Positions 17,666 to 26,644 of a DNA stretch of 64,000 nt are shown here, one piece after another. The notes under the pieces were generated by a model. The model worked only from the letters and a program-made list of their open reading frames with translations. It ran no database searches and was not told where the DNA came from. The stretch lies in NCBI GenBank assembly GCA_029855935.1, contig JAGSHN010000030.1:1-64000 (forward strand), in the 5' to 3' direction. The DNA is from Candidatus Thorarchaeota archaeon. GTDB taxonomy: Archaea > Asgardarchaeota > Thorarchaeia > Thorarchaeales > Thorarchaeaceae. Positions within the stretch are counted from its first letter, which is position 1. Each line of letters opens with the position of its first letter. The position numbers were made by a program, and so were the translations under genes.

Positions 17666-18919
17666 GTGCGTAATCCCGGCATAACTGGCATTCTAGTGGT
17701 TCACAAGGACTCTGGGCTCCCGCTTCTCTATCAGAAGCTGGATCCACGACATACTGACATCGACCCGGCCTTGTTGTCGGGATTCTTCACAGCACTCAGG
17801 CTATTCTCCCAAGAGATTGTCCATCAGCAGAGATCCGGGTTTGAGATAAACTATGGCACGAGCCAGCTAGTTGTTGCTATTGGCAAGGTCACAATGTTCG
17901 CAGCACTGGCGGAACGAGCCTCTACCGACATAACAGCTCGCGTCAATGAACTGCTGGACGAATTCGAGAGGATGTGGCTTGCCGACAGGGAGGACATTGA
18001 CCCCGGGGACCCTGAGCTGAGAAGTCGCCTCGAGGAGTTCAAACAGACAATTGTGGCCCGTATTGGGATTCAGAACATCAAGCCGAAATGGATTCCCGTC
18101 TTCACCAATGTGCACGCCGTGGATCCGAATGAGCACGCGGTGGACCGCTACATAAATGGAGAAAATACAATCGATGCAATAGTCACAATCAGCGGACTTG
18201 AGAGAAGCAAGGTGATCGATCGCATAACAGAGCTCTGGGCCAGTGGAGCGATCTACTTCAAGAACCTCCTTGACAACACTGACGTGGTCATTCCCACAAG
18301 CCGACTGTTCAGACACCTTCAGGTGGACACACCTGAGAGGAGAGAACTGGAGAGGAGAATGGGCCACGTTGTGCACCTCCTCCCGGAGGTCTCTCGTCTG
18401 CTTGATGGACGCACCACCGTTGGAGAGATTGTGAAACGTCTCTCGCCGGAGGTGTATGACCTGCTGGACTATCTGTTTCGAGTGAATGCGATCGAAGTCC
18501 TCACGCCCGAGAAAAAACGGATCCTCGTGGCGAAAAAACTGAGTGAGATGTCTCTAAGTGTGGCGGCAAAGGTCTTCGACAGCTCAGACGTCGCAAGGGC
18601 AGTCGAACGCGCTCTTGAATCTGCAGGAAGACCCGAGATAGACGCAGATATCCTTCGTGGCGACAACCGCGTGAGTGTGAATTTTGACTTCCACGTGTAT
18701 GAGGGGCTGACCCCACGACAGGTCTTGGAGGTGCACGATGGGTGGCTGAAGTTTCTTCGCGAGTTCGTCGCGGCACTGCCGACCAAGAGGAGGAGACGCT
18801 TCGTCGAGCAGCTCGGAGAACGAATTCGCGAGGACTTCTTTGCCTGCTATGCTCCAGATGAGCTAGAGGGTATCGACGAGTTTACCTTTTATCTCGAGAA
18901 GCTGATGACTCGCTCGTAG
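17666..18919 (+). CDS. Longin/roadblock-like protein with C-terminal helical domains
   Basis: 417 residues. The first 110 ('GITGILVVHKDSGLPLLYQK' to 'ITARVNELLDEFERMW') follow the longin/roadblock pattern of five strands with flanking helices, common in Asgard small-GTPase systems. Two later segments (about 165-200 and 250-285, e.g. 'DGRTTVGEIVKRLSPEVYDL') look like small winged-helix-type modules. The last 80 residues form a charged helical domain. GTG 17666 with GGAAGG upstream is the start. A related gene of the same length lies at 47573. A role as GTPase regulator or adaptor is inferred from the domain. Confidence 0.65.
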   Translation: MRNPGITGILVVHKDSGLPLLYQKLDPRHTDIDPALLSGFFTALRLFSQEIVHQQRSGFEINYGTSQLVVAIGKVTMFAALAERASTDITARVNELLDEFERMWLADREDIDPGDPELRSRLEEFKQTIVARIGIQNIKPKWIPVFTNVHAVDPNEHAVDRYINGENTIDAIVTISGLERSKVIDRITELWASGAIYFKNLLDNTDVVIPTSRLFRHLQVDTPERRELERRMGHVVHLLPEVSRLLDGRTTVGEIVKRLSPEVYDLLDYLFRVNAIEVLTPEKKRILVAKKLSEMSLSVAAKVFDSSDVARAVERALESAGRPEIDADILRGDNRVSVNFDFHVYEGLTPRQVLEVHDGWLKFLREFVAALPTKRRRRFVEQLGERIREDFFACYAPDELEGIDEFTFYLEKLMTRS

Positions 18920-18984
18920 TACTTCACACGAAGAAAAGGAGAGGAGGTCAGGAATAATCACGCTACCAAAGTGAGGGACTAACC

Positions 18985-19716
18985 ATGACTGAGATAGACC
19001 CTGAGACAGCAGTTGAGATCAAGCCCGACCTGTGGTGGGTCGGGTGGCCAGACTATCATGCTGGCTTCTCGAACAACCCGTATCTGATAGTTGAGGAGGA
19101 TCAAGTGATCCTCATCGACCCCGGCTCCCGACACGAGGACCACTGGGGCTGGGTGAAGCGCAAGATTGAGTCCGTGGTGCCACTGAGCTCGATAACCATG
19201 ATCATAGTCCACCACCAGGACCCAGACCTCTGCGCAGCCATACCGCTGATAGAGGAGGAGGTGGGTGTGGGCAACTTCGAGATTGTGACCACCGAGCGGA
19301 CGGCCCTCTTCATTCCGTACTACGGGGTGAAGACTGAGGTGACCAGTGTCGAGGACGGGACAGTGCTTGAGTTGACCGAGGGCCACGAACTCAAGTTCAT
19401 CACCACCCCGTATCTCCACTTTCCTGGGGCGATGGTCACGTACGACACGAAGTACAAGGTACTGTTCAGTTCGGACATCTTCGCTGGTTTTTCCATCGAC
19501 TGGTCACTCTATGCCAACGAGTACTACTTGGAGGCGATGAAGGTGTTCTCACAGCCATACCTTTCACATCACAAGCACGTGTTGAACTTCCTCAGGAAGA
19601 TTGAGGACCTTGACATCGATATGATCTGCCCGCAGCACGGCTCGATCATCCCGCGCGACCGCGTGAGAGAGGCCATCGAGACACTGCGCGACCTGGAGGT
19701 GGGCATATGGGAGTAG
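18985..19716 (+). CDS. ODP/flavodiiron-like metallo-beta-lactamase fold protein
   Basis: 243 residues with a metallo-beta-lactamase fold like the diiron domain of flavodiiron proteins, but no flavodoxin domain. Likely ligands are H77, D79 and D81 (VHHQDPD; the family usually has HxExDH), a later His in 'YLHFPGAM', Asp in 'FSSDIFAGF' and His in 'CPQHGSI'. The residue after D81 is Leu rather than His. Such ODP proteins bind or reduce oxygen or act as oxygen sensors. It overlaps the next gene by 10 bases. A TATA-like AATAATC (18953-18959) lies 26 bases before the start. Confidence 0.75.
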   Translation: MTEIDPETAVEIKPDLWWVGWPDYHAGFSNNPYLIVEEDQVILIDPGSRHEDHWGWVKRKIESVVPLSSITMIIVHHQDPDLCAAIPLIEEEVGVGNFEIVTTERTALFIPYYGVKTEVTSVEDGTVLELTEGHELKFITTPYLHFPGAMVTYDTKYKVLFSSDIFAGFSIDWSLYANEYYLEAMKVFSQPYLSHHKHVLNFLRKIEDLDIDMICPQHGSIIPRDRVREAIETLRDLEVGIWE

Positions 19717-20024
19717 ACCAGCCAGCAGTGGACCAGCTTGTCCATACGCTCGTTCAGCGCGGCCTCGGCATCTACGGCTATGAGAAGATGACAGAGATCT
19801 GCGAGTCCTCCGGTGTGGCACTCCTTGATGACTTCAGCATTGACTGGCTGGATGATGACAGGGAGAGAGCACTAAAGCGGTTCCTCATATCGTACGCTCG
19901 CCAGAACCCGGCAGCCCGGATGACGGTGCTTGTCCTTGCCAAGCGGTACGGAGTTCCTGTCCCAAAGGAGCTGGAGCGAAAGAAGAGATTCCGTGCCAAG
20001 TTCCGTCGGCTCTTTAGGCGTTGA
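19707..20024 (+). CDS. Small helical protein coupled to the ODP gene
   Basis: 105 residues, all helical, with a strongly basic C-terminus (ERKKRFRAKFRRLFRR). No known family. It starts at ATG 19707, inside the end of the ODP gene, so translation is coupled. Its middle ('GVALLDDFSIDWLDDDRERA') repeats a FSIDW string also present in the ODP protein, which may be chance. A function linked to oxygen sensing or detoxification is a guess from context. Confidence 0.6.
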   Translation: MGVDQPAVDQLVHTLVQRGLGIYGYEKMTEICESSGVALLDDFSIDWLDDDRERALKRFLISYARQNPAARMTVLVLAKRYGVPVPKELERKKRFRAKFRRLFRR

Positions 20025-20054
20025 GTTCATTAGAGGCGACAGAGGGGACAATGC

Positions 20055-20990
20055 ATGCGTTTCGGAGTGCAGGTTGAGCCTCAGTTCGGCTTCCCGTACG
20101 AGAGGATACTTGAGATCGCTAGCGAGGCCGTTGAGAATGGTCTCCCCTCGGTCTGGTTCTCGGATCACTTTATGCTGAACAGAGAGGCGGGAGACCGGAT
20201 ACTGCTCGACCCCTGGCTCGTGATGGCAGCCCTCTCTCGTGACACCGAAGACGTACGCCTGGGTGGTCTTGTCTTCTGCAACTCATACAGGATGCCAACG
20301 CTGCACGCAAAGATGGGTGCAACACTGGACGTTCTGTCGAACGGCCGGCTTGAGTTCGGCATTGGTGCTGGATGGAAGGAGATTGAGTACCGTGCCTACG
20401 GGTACGAGTTCCCACCAGCACCCACGAGGATTGCTCAGCTCTCAGAGGCACTACAGATAATCCGTTGTGCGTGGACGGAGGAGCGCTTCTCTTTCCACGG
20501 CAACTACTACCATGTCGAGGAGCACATATCCTATCCGAAACCGGTCCAGCGACCGCATCCGACCATCTGGGTTGGGACAATGACAGCAGGTCCGAAAATG
20601 GTCGATGTCGCAGCCCACTACGGGGACGGTATCAACGTGGCCTGGCGGTTCCGACCTGAAGAGTGCAAGAGGATATTCGACGAGCTGGATGACCGGGCAG
20701 AGAAGTACGGGCGGAAGAGAGGTGCTATCAAGAGGTCCGTGGGACTATGGACGCATGTCTTTGCCTCAGAGGCCGAGTATCAGAGGGGCCTTGAGAGTGA
20801 GGCTGCAAGAAGGGGCATCTCGGTCGAGCAGCTCAGGGAGAGAGTATCAACGGCGCTCTGGGGTACAGTCGACCAGGTCGCTGACAGACTCCGCGAGTAC
20901 GAAGAGCTCAACGTGGAGTATGCAATATTGATGTTCCCCCACGGTGAGGAGCTAGACCAGATGCGCCTACTGAGGGAGAACGTCGTCTGA
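20055..20990 (+). CDS. LLM-class F420-dependent oxidoreductase
   Basis: 311 residues with the luciferase-like monooxygenase TIM barrel. The N-terminus 'MRFGVQVEPQFGFPYERILE', 'PSVWFSDHFML', 'LGGLVFCNSYRMPTLHAKMG' and 'LSNGRLEFGIGAGWKEIEY' are diagnostic of the F420-using branch. It would transfer hydride between F420 and an unidentified substrate. CofE, the F420 side-chain ligase, is encoded at 31874, in keeping with F420 use by this organism. It lies 30 bases after the ODP-associated gene and is convergent with the gelsolin-like gene. Confidence 0.85.
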   Translation: MRFGVQVEPQFGFPYERILEIASEAVENGLPSVWFSDHFMLNREAGDRILLDPWLVMAALSRDTEDVRLGGLVFCNSYRMPTLHAKMGATLDVLSNGRLEFGIGAGWKEIEYRAYGYEFPPAPTRIAQLSEALQIIRCAWTEERFSFHGNYYHVEEHISYPKPVQRPHPTIWVGTMTAGPKMVDVAAHYGDGINVAWRFRPEECKRIFDELDDRAEKYGRKRGAIKRSVGLWTHVFASEAEYQRGLESEAARRGISVEQLRERVSTALWGTVDQVADRLREYEELNVEYAILMFPHGEELDQMRLLRENVV

Positions 20991-21101
20991 CCATCACTTC
21001 GACAAGGCAGCAAGGGACAGATGGCGTCTAGGAAAGGTCCTTGCGTCACTGGCGACGATCCAGTGGCCACTGGTAGATGCTCTGCCGGTCTCGACCGCTC
21101 C

Positions 21102-21440
21102 TCAGGAATCGCCGCTGCGAAAGAGCTCCTTCAGCGCAGCAGGCTCGCTGCCCTCGCCCACCGGCCGGATACGGTAGTCAGGATAAGTATGGCTCAGCCT
21201 TGCGGCGACCCTTGTGCCTACCAGCTTCGTGACGACGTCCGCCTTCTTCCCCCGCCAGAGGTAGATGACCTTGTTATCGTGGTCGATCAGGACCAGAACC
21301 TTCTTTGTGTCAAGCTGCCGGATAGGGCCATCGGTCTCGATCAGGCGCGCCTTGGAGTCTATCTCAAAGGTCTCTACGTTCAGAGGAGCACCTCCATTCT
21401 CTCGTACAGTTGCGGCCCGCCTTATCATCCTTTCCTGCAC
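21102..21440 (-). CDS. Single gelsolin-like domain protein
   Basis: 112 residues. From about residue 34 the sequence follows the gelsolin repeat: a strand pair ending 'KKVLVLIDHDNKVIYLWRGK' (the FVLD...IYVW.GK pattern), a long helix 'ADVVTKLVGTRVAARLSHTY', then 'IRPVGEGSEPAALKELF', matching the VVxxGxEPxxFxxxF ending. Gelsolin domains bind and sever actin, and Thorarchaeota are known to encode one- and two-domain forms acting on Asgard actin. GTG 21440 is used; ATG 21428 is an alternative. It follows the VIT gene by 9 bases on the same strand, so they are probably co-transcribed. Confidence 0.78.
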   Translation of the reverse strand: MQERMIRRAATVRENGGAPLNVETFEIDSKARLIETDGPIRQLDTKKVLVLIDHDNKVIYLWRGKKADVVTKLVGTRVAARLSHTYPDYRIRPVGEGSEPAALKELFRSGDS

Positions 21441-21449
21441 CTAGGTAGC

Positions 21450-22100
21450 TCAGCCTGGCACGCCCGTAGTCCACGCAAGAAGGAACAGGATCAGGGCCGT
21501 GACGAGACCCGCAAAGAGAGTCTTCGCCCCGTATCTTATCATACTCTTCTTTGAGATGCTGCCCAGGAACATCCCGAGGAGGAACAGGAGGAGCAGACTT
21601 GCCCCTATCGACATCAGAAAGGCGAGCTGATAGGGAATAATGCCTGACGGCACGAAGAGCAGCGGCATCATTATTATCAGCGCCGCCACCGCTGGTGAGG
21701 CCCCGTCCACTATGGCGACTACGACTGAGGTGGTCTTTGATGCCTTGGCATACATCGAGTGGCTCATATCGGTGAGCATTGCCCTTCCTATCTCCTCGAC
21801 CTCCCGTTCCCGCTCAGCGCTCTCTGCGAGATACGATCCCGAGAGGCCGGAAACGGCCATTGCAATGCTAGTCCCGAGAGCCCCCAAGAGGATGGCGTGA
21901 AAACCCGGGCCAGGATTCTGGGGATTGATCGTGAGCAGGCCTCCGAGAAGCAGTCCGAGCATAGTCAGTGCGCCGTCGAATGCGTTCATTGCAAGATAGC
22001 GACGAGCTATCTCGACACCGTGAGTTATCTCGAGAGCCCTCATTATCTTCGCTATTCTGCCCTCTTCCTCTTCCGAACGGTTTTTTCCGCCAGTTGTCAA
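21450..22100 (-). CDS. VIT1/CCC1 family membrane transporter
   Basis: 216 residues. The segment 'ARRYLAMNAFDGALTMLGLL' and five helices match the VIT/CCC1 family, which moves ferrous iron or manganese across membranes. The first helix pair is followed by a charged cytosolic loop ('ESAEREREVEEIGRAM'), probably the metal-binding domain, then three helices. The start shown is TTG 22100; an ATG at residue 19 is an alternative. It forms a two-gene unit with the downstream gelsolin-like gene and is divergent from the zinc-ribbon gene at 22199. Substrate is inferred from the family. Confidence 0.8.
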   Translation of the reverse strand: MTTGGKNRSEEEEGRIAKIMRALEITHGVEIARRYLAMNAFDGALTMLGLLLGGLLTINPQNPGPGFHAILLGALGTSIAMAVSGLSGSYLAESAEREREVEEIGRAMLTDMSHSMYAKASKTTSVVVAIVDGASPAVAALIIMMPLLFVPSGIIPYQLAFLMSIGASLLLLFLLGMFLGSISKKSMIRYGAKTLFAGLVTALILFLLAWTTGVPG

Positions 22101-22198
22101 CTACCTTCAGACCTCGCTTGGACGCGCGCTCGTTGCTGACAACGCGCGCACCATTCCTCAATGCGGGCCGGGGTCGCCCATCGACCCGGTCTGACCAT

Positions 22199-23833
22199 AT
22201 GTTGCCGCGCGACAAAGCGTCCCACCCTGAATATAAGTCGGTTGGTCTGAGAGCTGAGCACAAGGACTACGTCGAGAGAGAGCTTGATGAGCATAACATA
22301 GAAAAGCGTTCTCCGCTCTGGGAGCGGGGGCAGCGTGCCTGTCCTGACGAGTGGGTGAGGCTGTTGAGCGAGGAAGAGCGCCACCACACAATCACGATCT
22401 TTGACAGACCCAGACTCCTCAGGTTCATTGGCCTGACACAGATGCTCTTCGGGTTCTTTGGGGTGGTTGCCACTGTCGGCCTTCTGTATGCGTGGTCTGT
22501 TGGAGTAGAGTCGCTCAAGGGTGTTGGACCACTGTACGCAGCTGCTCTGTTCTTAGGGGTCGCCCTTCCGTGCCTTGTGATCGGCAACTACGTGGACGAC
22601 CTTCGACGTGAGGCCGTCATAGCCCAGATCCTCTACAGCACGTTTGCTGTGGTCATATCGGCCTATTTCCTCTACTGGAGAGGCATAGACTATCACTGGA
22701 CGTTTCCCTTCTTCGACACACAGTTCGACGTGTTTGTGGGCAATCTCGCTGCTGAAATCCTCGTAGTAGAGGCGGTCTTCGCACTCTACCTCGTCGTGAA
22801 ATGGCACGATGTCGTACCACCACCGGGCACCGTCGTCGAGCGCGACCGCACGAGAGCCCGACTCATTCAGCGCGGAGTCTCGCCCAGTGCGCTCTCTCCC
22901 GCGGTGGTCAGTGCTGACGGAACGGAGCTAACGACGGACCAGCAGGAACGGGTACTGCAGGTACGCAGGGTGGAGACTGAAGAGGGAATGGCAATCCTCT
23001 GCTCGAACTGTGGCGGTGCAACTCCTCTGAGCAAGGTCGCTCCTGACAACACTCTGACCTGCGACTACTGTGGCGTGAGGCTCGGCGTGAGCAGTGTGTT
23101 CGTCCCCTGCAAGAACCATCCAGGCTACCTTGCAGCAACGAGCTGTGCTGTCTGCGGCGGGTACTTCTGCAGGCAATGTCTCACAGCCCAAGAGCCCCCA
23201 GTCGACGAACGATGGGACGGCTCCACAATCTTTCTATGCAAACAGTGTTTCGAGGGGCGATATCGTCCGGCCGTGACGACAGCATCGCTCGTCATTCCAA
23301 TCGAAGAACTGTTCACCAAGGCTGGGGGAAGATTCGCCAAGCTGGGTCAGATGTACAAGCGGTTCCTGTACGGGTACGCCTCTTCTATGAGATATGTGGC
23401 GGAGTTCGGGCTCAAGGTTGCTGTCCCAATGTTGAAGGGGGCCTCTGGCCCGTCGGGGGACAATGCCGCTGCCGCGCTACTGGTCATCATTCTCATCATC
23501 ATAGCAATTCCCGTTCTAGTGGCGGTTCTGATGCTTGCGGCGGGCATCGTCATCATTCCGCTGCTGTTCTACGCGGGTCTGATCAGCATCACAATTCAGG
23601 CCATCCGAATAATCCGTCACACAGACTTTGTCAGCCTGGCCGAGGCCAGGGACCTCTCCATCAGGCGTCGCAAGGAGGTCCGGACCACCGCCCCACCGAT
23701 GCGCGAGGCCACCCAGTCTTGGAGTGCAGCGAGCCGGCCATCTCGGCCACCTCCCATTGGGACGCAACACCTCAGTAATGCCGACCGTCGGAGGCTGCGG
23801 AGAGAGATGGACACCGTCTGGGCCAGGAGGTGA
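22199..23833 (+). CDS. Membrane protein with zinc ribbon and B-box-like zinc finger
   Basis: 544 residues. Four helices occupy about 75-200. They are followed by a zinc ribbon (CSNCGG...CDYCG, about 262-290), a B-box-like cluster (CKNHPGY...CAVCGGYFCRQCL...CKQC, about 301-350) and a hydrophobic hairpin around 420-460. A basic, Pro-rich tail ends the protein. The frame is open far upstream, but ATG 22199 is the first start giving a sensible N-terminus. It overlaps the next gene (TGATG), which repeats the zinc ribbon-B-box-membrane design. B-box fingers mediate protein contacts; a role in protein quality control or signalling at the membrane is only inference. Confidence 0.7.
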   Translation: MLPRDKASHPEYKSVGLRAEHKDYVERELDEHNIEKRSPLWERGQRACPDEWVRLLSEEERHHTITIFDRPRLLRFIGLTQMLFGFFGVVATVGLLYAWSVGVESLKGVGPLYAAALFLGVALPCLVIGNYVDDLRREAVIAQILYSTFAVVISAYFLYWRGIDYHWTFPFFDTQFDVFVGNLAAEILVVEAVFALYLVVKWHDVVPPPGTVVERDRTRARLIQRGVSPSALSPAVVSADGTELTTDQQERVLQVRRVETEEGMAILCSNCGGATPLSKVAPDNTLTCDYCGVRLGVSSVFVPCKNHPGYLAATSCAVCGGYFCRQCLTAQEPPVDERWDGSTIFLCKQCFEGRYRPAVTTASLVIPIEELFTKAGGRFAKLGQMYKRFLYGYASSMRYVAEFGLKVAVPMLKGASGPSGDNAAAALLVIILIIIAIPVLVAVLMLAAGIVIIPLLFYAGLISITIQAIRIIRHTDFVSLAEARDLSIRRRKEVRTTAPPMREATQSWSAASRPSRPPPIGTQHLSNADRRRLRREMDTVWARR

Positions 23834-24690
23834 TGAAGATATCGGACACAGAGACTGGGAATGACAGCAGCCCGGCCACCATCATGTGCCCCGTGTGCGG
23901 CGGTCAGGTGGTCGTCGCCAACGTCGACAAGGTGAACCGATGCGAGTATTGCGGTAGTCCAGTCCTCGGCCCAGGCCAGAAGTACACCTGTGTGAATCAT
24001 CCTGACCGACGTGCAAAGGGGGTATGTCACGTCTGCGGCGACCTCATCTGCGAGGAGTGTCTTGAGAAGCGAGTCGGAGACTACGGTGGAAAGCTTCTGA
24101 CCATCGTCAACTGTCGGAAGCCCGAGTGTGTGGCAGAGAGCGAGTGGGCACCCCTACTCAATGAGGAGTACCAGCGGATGGTCAACTTCGACTGGGCAGA
24201 CCACATCGACAATATCATCCTTCGAGTGACGGGCCTGGGTGGTGTCCTGTTTATGATATTCGAACTCTTCTTCGTTCTCTCTATGCTCGGTGTCCAGTAC
24301 TTCACAGCCTGGGGACTGTCGGGCAACATTCCCCACGCCCTGTTTCTGGGCGACTATGTCATAGTTCTCTGCATCCTCGGCAACCTGCTGTCGGCCATTA
24401 TCATGCAGACAGCACTGCAGGTCTACGTCCACGACAGGCAGCTCGGTTCAGGCATAATGCTGCTGATCTTTCTCATCATCGAGGTTGTGTTCCTGCTGTT
24501 CCGTGGCGTGGTCTTCAACCTACGGCTGTTTCCAGATCCCCGCCTTCTCCTGTTCCTGACGTTGTCGTTCTCTCTAGCCACCATACTCGTATTCATCGGT
24601 TCATTGATGGCTATTGTTGTGGGCTACAAGAAGCGCAGGCAGATGCAAGAGGCCGCTCGCAGGCTCGGACTGACAGCTGACAGCGGGTGA
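23833..24690 (+). CDS. Zinc ribbon/B-box-like membrane protein, partner of the preceding gene
   Basis: 285 residues with the zinc domains in front of the membrane part. CPVCGG...CEYCG (about 18-42) is a zinc ribbon. Next, CVNHPDRRAKGVCHVCGDLICEEC has the same spacing pattern as the B-box-like cluster in the upstream gene, with one more CRKPEC pair. Five hydrophobic helices follow. The ATG overlaps the stop of the preceding gene, so the two are translated together and may form a complex. The shared fold points to an old duplication with rearranged domain order. Confidence 0.7.
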   Translation: MKISDTETGNDSSPATIMCPVCGGQVVVANVDKVNRCEYCGSPVLGPGQKYTCVNHPDRRAKGVCHVCGDLICEECLEKRVGDYGGKLLTIVNCRKPECVAESEWAPLLNEEYQRMVNFDWADHIDNIILRVTGLGGVLFMIFELFFVLSMLGVQYFTAWGLSGNIPHALFLGDYVIVLCILGNLLSAIIMQTALQVYVHDRQLGSGIMLLIFLIIEVVFLLFRGVVFNLRLFPDPRLLLFLTLSFSLATILVFIGSLMAIVVGYKKRRQMQEAARRLGLTADSG

Positions 24691-24851
24691 ACTTCGATTC
24701 TCGCAGTACTGACCGCAGAAGAGCGCTCACGCGCCGAAGGTACAACATAGGAACTGTTATCACGAGAGAATGGGCCAACTACAGTTGTCCACCGCGTTGG
24801 GACAATGCGGGAAGACTGTTCCTCGGGTAGCGAGAGAAAGGGCCAATCTGG

Positions 24852-26597
24852 GTGTGGAACGTGACTACTGGTGATGACGACTCTCTGTCGTGCAAGACTG
24901 CCAAGGAGATGCACCTGGCACTAATGCAGCTCTCCGCTGACGGAATCGCCGTAGCACGGGACGGCACCGTCCTGATGGCAAATCCCGCACTGTGCGATAT
25001 GGTTGGAGAAGATCCCGTGGGCAGGGAGATCTCAGCTCTACTCAACCGTGTGCCCGGTCCAGACTCGCGGGGTCCTGTGGCGACTCAGAAGGGAGAGCTC
25101 AGGACGGTCCGCGGTACCAAGATTCCCGTCGAGTACAGCTTTGCGGAGGTCACATTCGAGGGCTCGCCCGCAAGGGTCTATGTGATTCGAGATATGTCAC
25201 AGCAGATAGCAATGGAGCGAGAGGCACAGCTCAGCGCGATCCGCTACAATGAGATCCTGATACACTCACCCGTGGCATTCTTCACAGTCAGTCCCCGCGG
25301 TATCATCACAGACATCAACGTCGCAGCACTGGAACTCCTGGGATACGAGCGCGAACAGCTTGTTAGGAGGAACATTGTCGCGATCTTTCCCCGGACCAAG
25401 GAGGGCCGCCGTGCAGGCGAGGACCTTATCACTTCGGCTGCGAGGGGCAACGTAGTGGCAAATGTCGAGACCCAGTTTAGGCGTAGCGATGGCGAGCTCG
25501 TCTGGGTCAGTGTGACGGCCTACCCGATCAAGATGAAGGAAAACATAGACGTGATAATGGTCATGGCAATGGACATCCATCGACGAAGGATTGCTGAAGA
25601 GCGCGCCAAGATGGAACGCGACAGAGCCAATCTCTATCTGGAGATCATGACCCACGACCTGAACAACATCAATCAGGAGGTGGTCTTCTCTCTCGACCTG
25701 GTCGGCGAGTATGTGGAGATACCAGACGAGCTCAAGGTCAGGCTAGACCAGACGCGCTGGAACATAAGACGTGGCGCACGCATGATACGTAACATGCGGT
25801 CACTGCTGCGGCTCCAGACTGAGCCTCCCAAGAACGGACCGTTTGACCTGAGAGAGCCCATCCGCGATGCCGTCCGGGCCGTGCAGAGCGATATGACCTG
25901 GAAGCGTGTGCAGGTCAACGAGGAGATTCCGGACAGAGAGATTCTGATTGAGGGTAATGAATACCTGTATGACGTCTTCTTCAATGTGGTCCACAACGCA
26001 GCCTTCTTTGATGTGTCCGAGGATGTAGTTGTGGACATCCGTGTTGAGGAGCAGGACGGTACAGTACGGGTCATCGTGGAGGACAGGGGGCCGGGTATTC
26101 CGGACCATCTCAAGGCGGCGGTGTTCCGAAGGACCGACGAGGACGCTCGCAAGATAACCGGTAGGGGCCTCGGCCTGACGCTCATCCATCAGATAATGAA
26201 GACCATACGTGGCCGCGTCTGGATCGAGGACAGGGTTCCTGGCGACCATAGGAAGGGGACTAGAGTTGTTCTCGAGTTTGCCAAGTGGGTGGAACCTGTC
26301 GTTCTCCCCTGCGGACGAAAGACCTGTATCACCTTCTACAAGTCGGCACATTGCCTATTCTGCGAGCCGTCGTTCCAGATTCTCACATCCGTGATGGACG
26401 AGTTCGGAGTGTCGAGAGATCATCTTGAGGAGGTGGACATTGACGACCCCACTGCGGAGGTGGGAGACATCGACCTCTCAATGATGCCGGTGGTACGAAT
26501 ATGCAACAACACGCTCTATGGGTTCTTCTCAGAGGACAACGTCCGGTCGGCCGTCGCGAACCTTTTCGCCCAGCCCTGTTTTCCTCAGAACAGGTGA
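24852..26597 (+). CDS. PAS sensor histidine kinase fused to a thioredoxin-like domain
   Basis: 581 residues, no membrane segment. Two PAS domains lie at about 20-120 and 130-255. The phosphoacceptor region 'EIMTHDLNNINQEV' (His near 268) and an ATPase domain with N-box 'VVHNAAFF', G1 'EDRGPGIPD' and G2 'GRGLGLTLIHQIM' follow. From about residue 487 the protein continues with 'CITFYKSAHCLFCEPSFQIL', a thioredoxin/glutaredoxin-like start with C501-L-F-C504, and a cis-proline candidate 'MMPVVRI'. The kinase could thus read a thiol redox signal. No response regulator is adjacent. GTG 24852 is the start, with a second GTG three codons later. Confidence 0.8.
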   Translation: MWNVTTGDDDSLSCKTAKEMHLALMQLSADGIAVARDGTVLMANPALCDMVGEDPVGREISALLNRVPGPDSRGPVATQKGELRTVRGTKIPVEYSFAEVTFEGSPARVYVIRDMSQQIAMEREAQLSAIRYNEILIHSPVAFFTVSPRGIITDINVAALELLGYEREQLVRRNIVAIFPRTKEGRRAGEDLITSAARGNVVANVETQFRRSDGELVWVSVTAYPIKMKENIDVIMVMAMDIHRRRIAEERAKMERDRANLYLEIMTHDLNNINQEVVFSLDLVGEYVEIPDELKVRLDQTRWNIRRGARMIRNMRSLLRLQTEPPKNGPFDLREPIRDAVRAVQSDMTWKRVQVNEEIPDREILIEGNEYLYDVFFNVVHNAAFFDVSEDVVVDIRVEEQDGTVRVIVEDRGPGIPDHLKAAVFRRTDEDARKITGRGLGLTLIHQIMKTIRGRVWIEDRVPGDHRKGTRVVLEFAKWVEPVVLPCGRKTCITFYKSAHCLFCEPSFQILTSVMDEFGVSRDHLEEVDIDDPTAEVGDIDLSMMPVVRICNNTLYGFFSEDNVRSAVANLFAQPCFPQNR

Positions 26598-26644
26598 CGC
26601 TGGCCTGATATTCTAGAATCCTCTCTTCGTTCCGTCCAAGCTGG

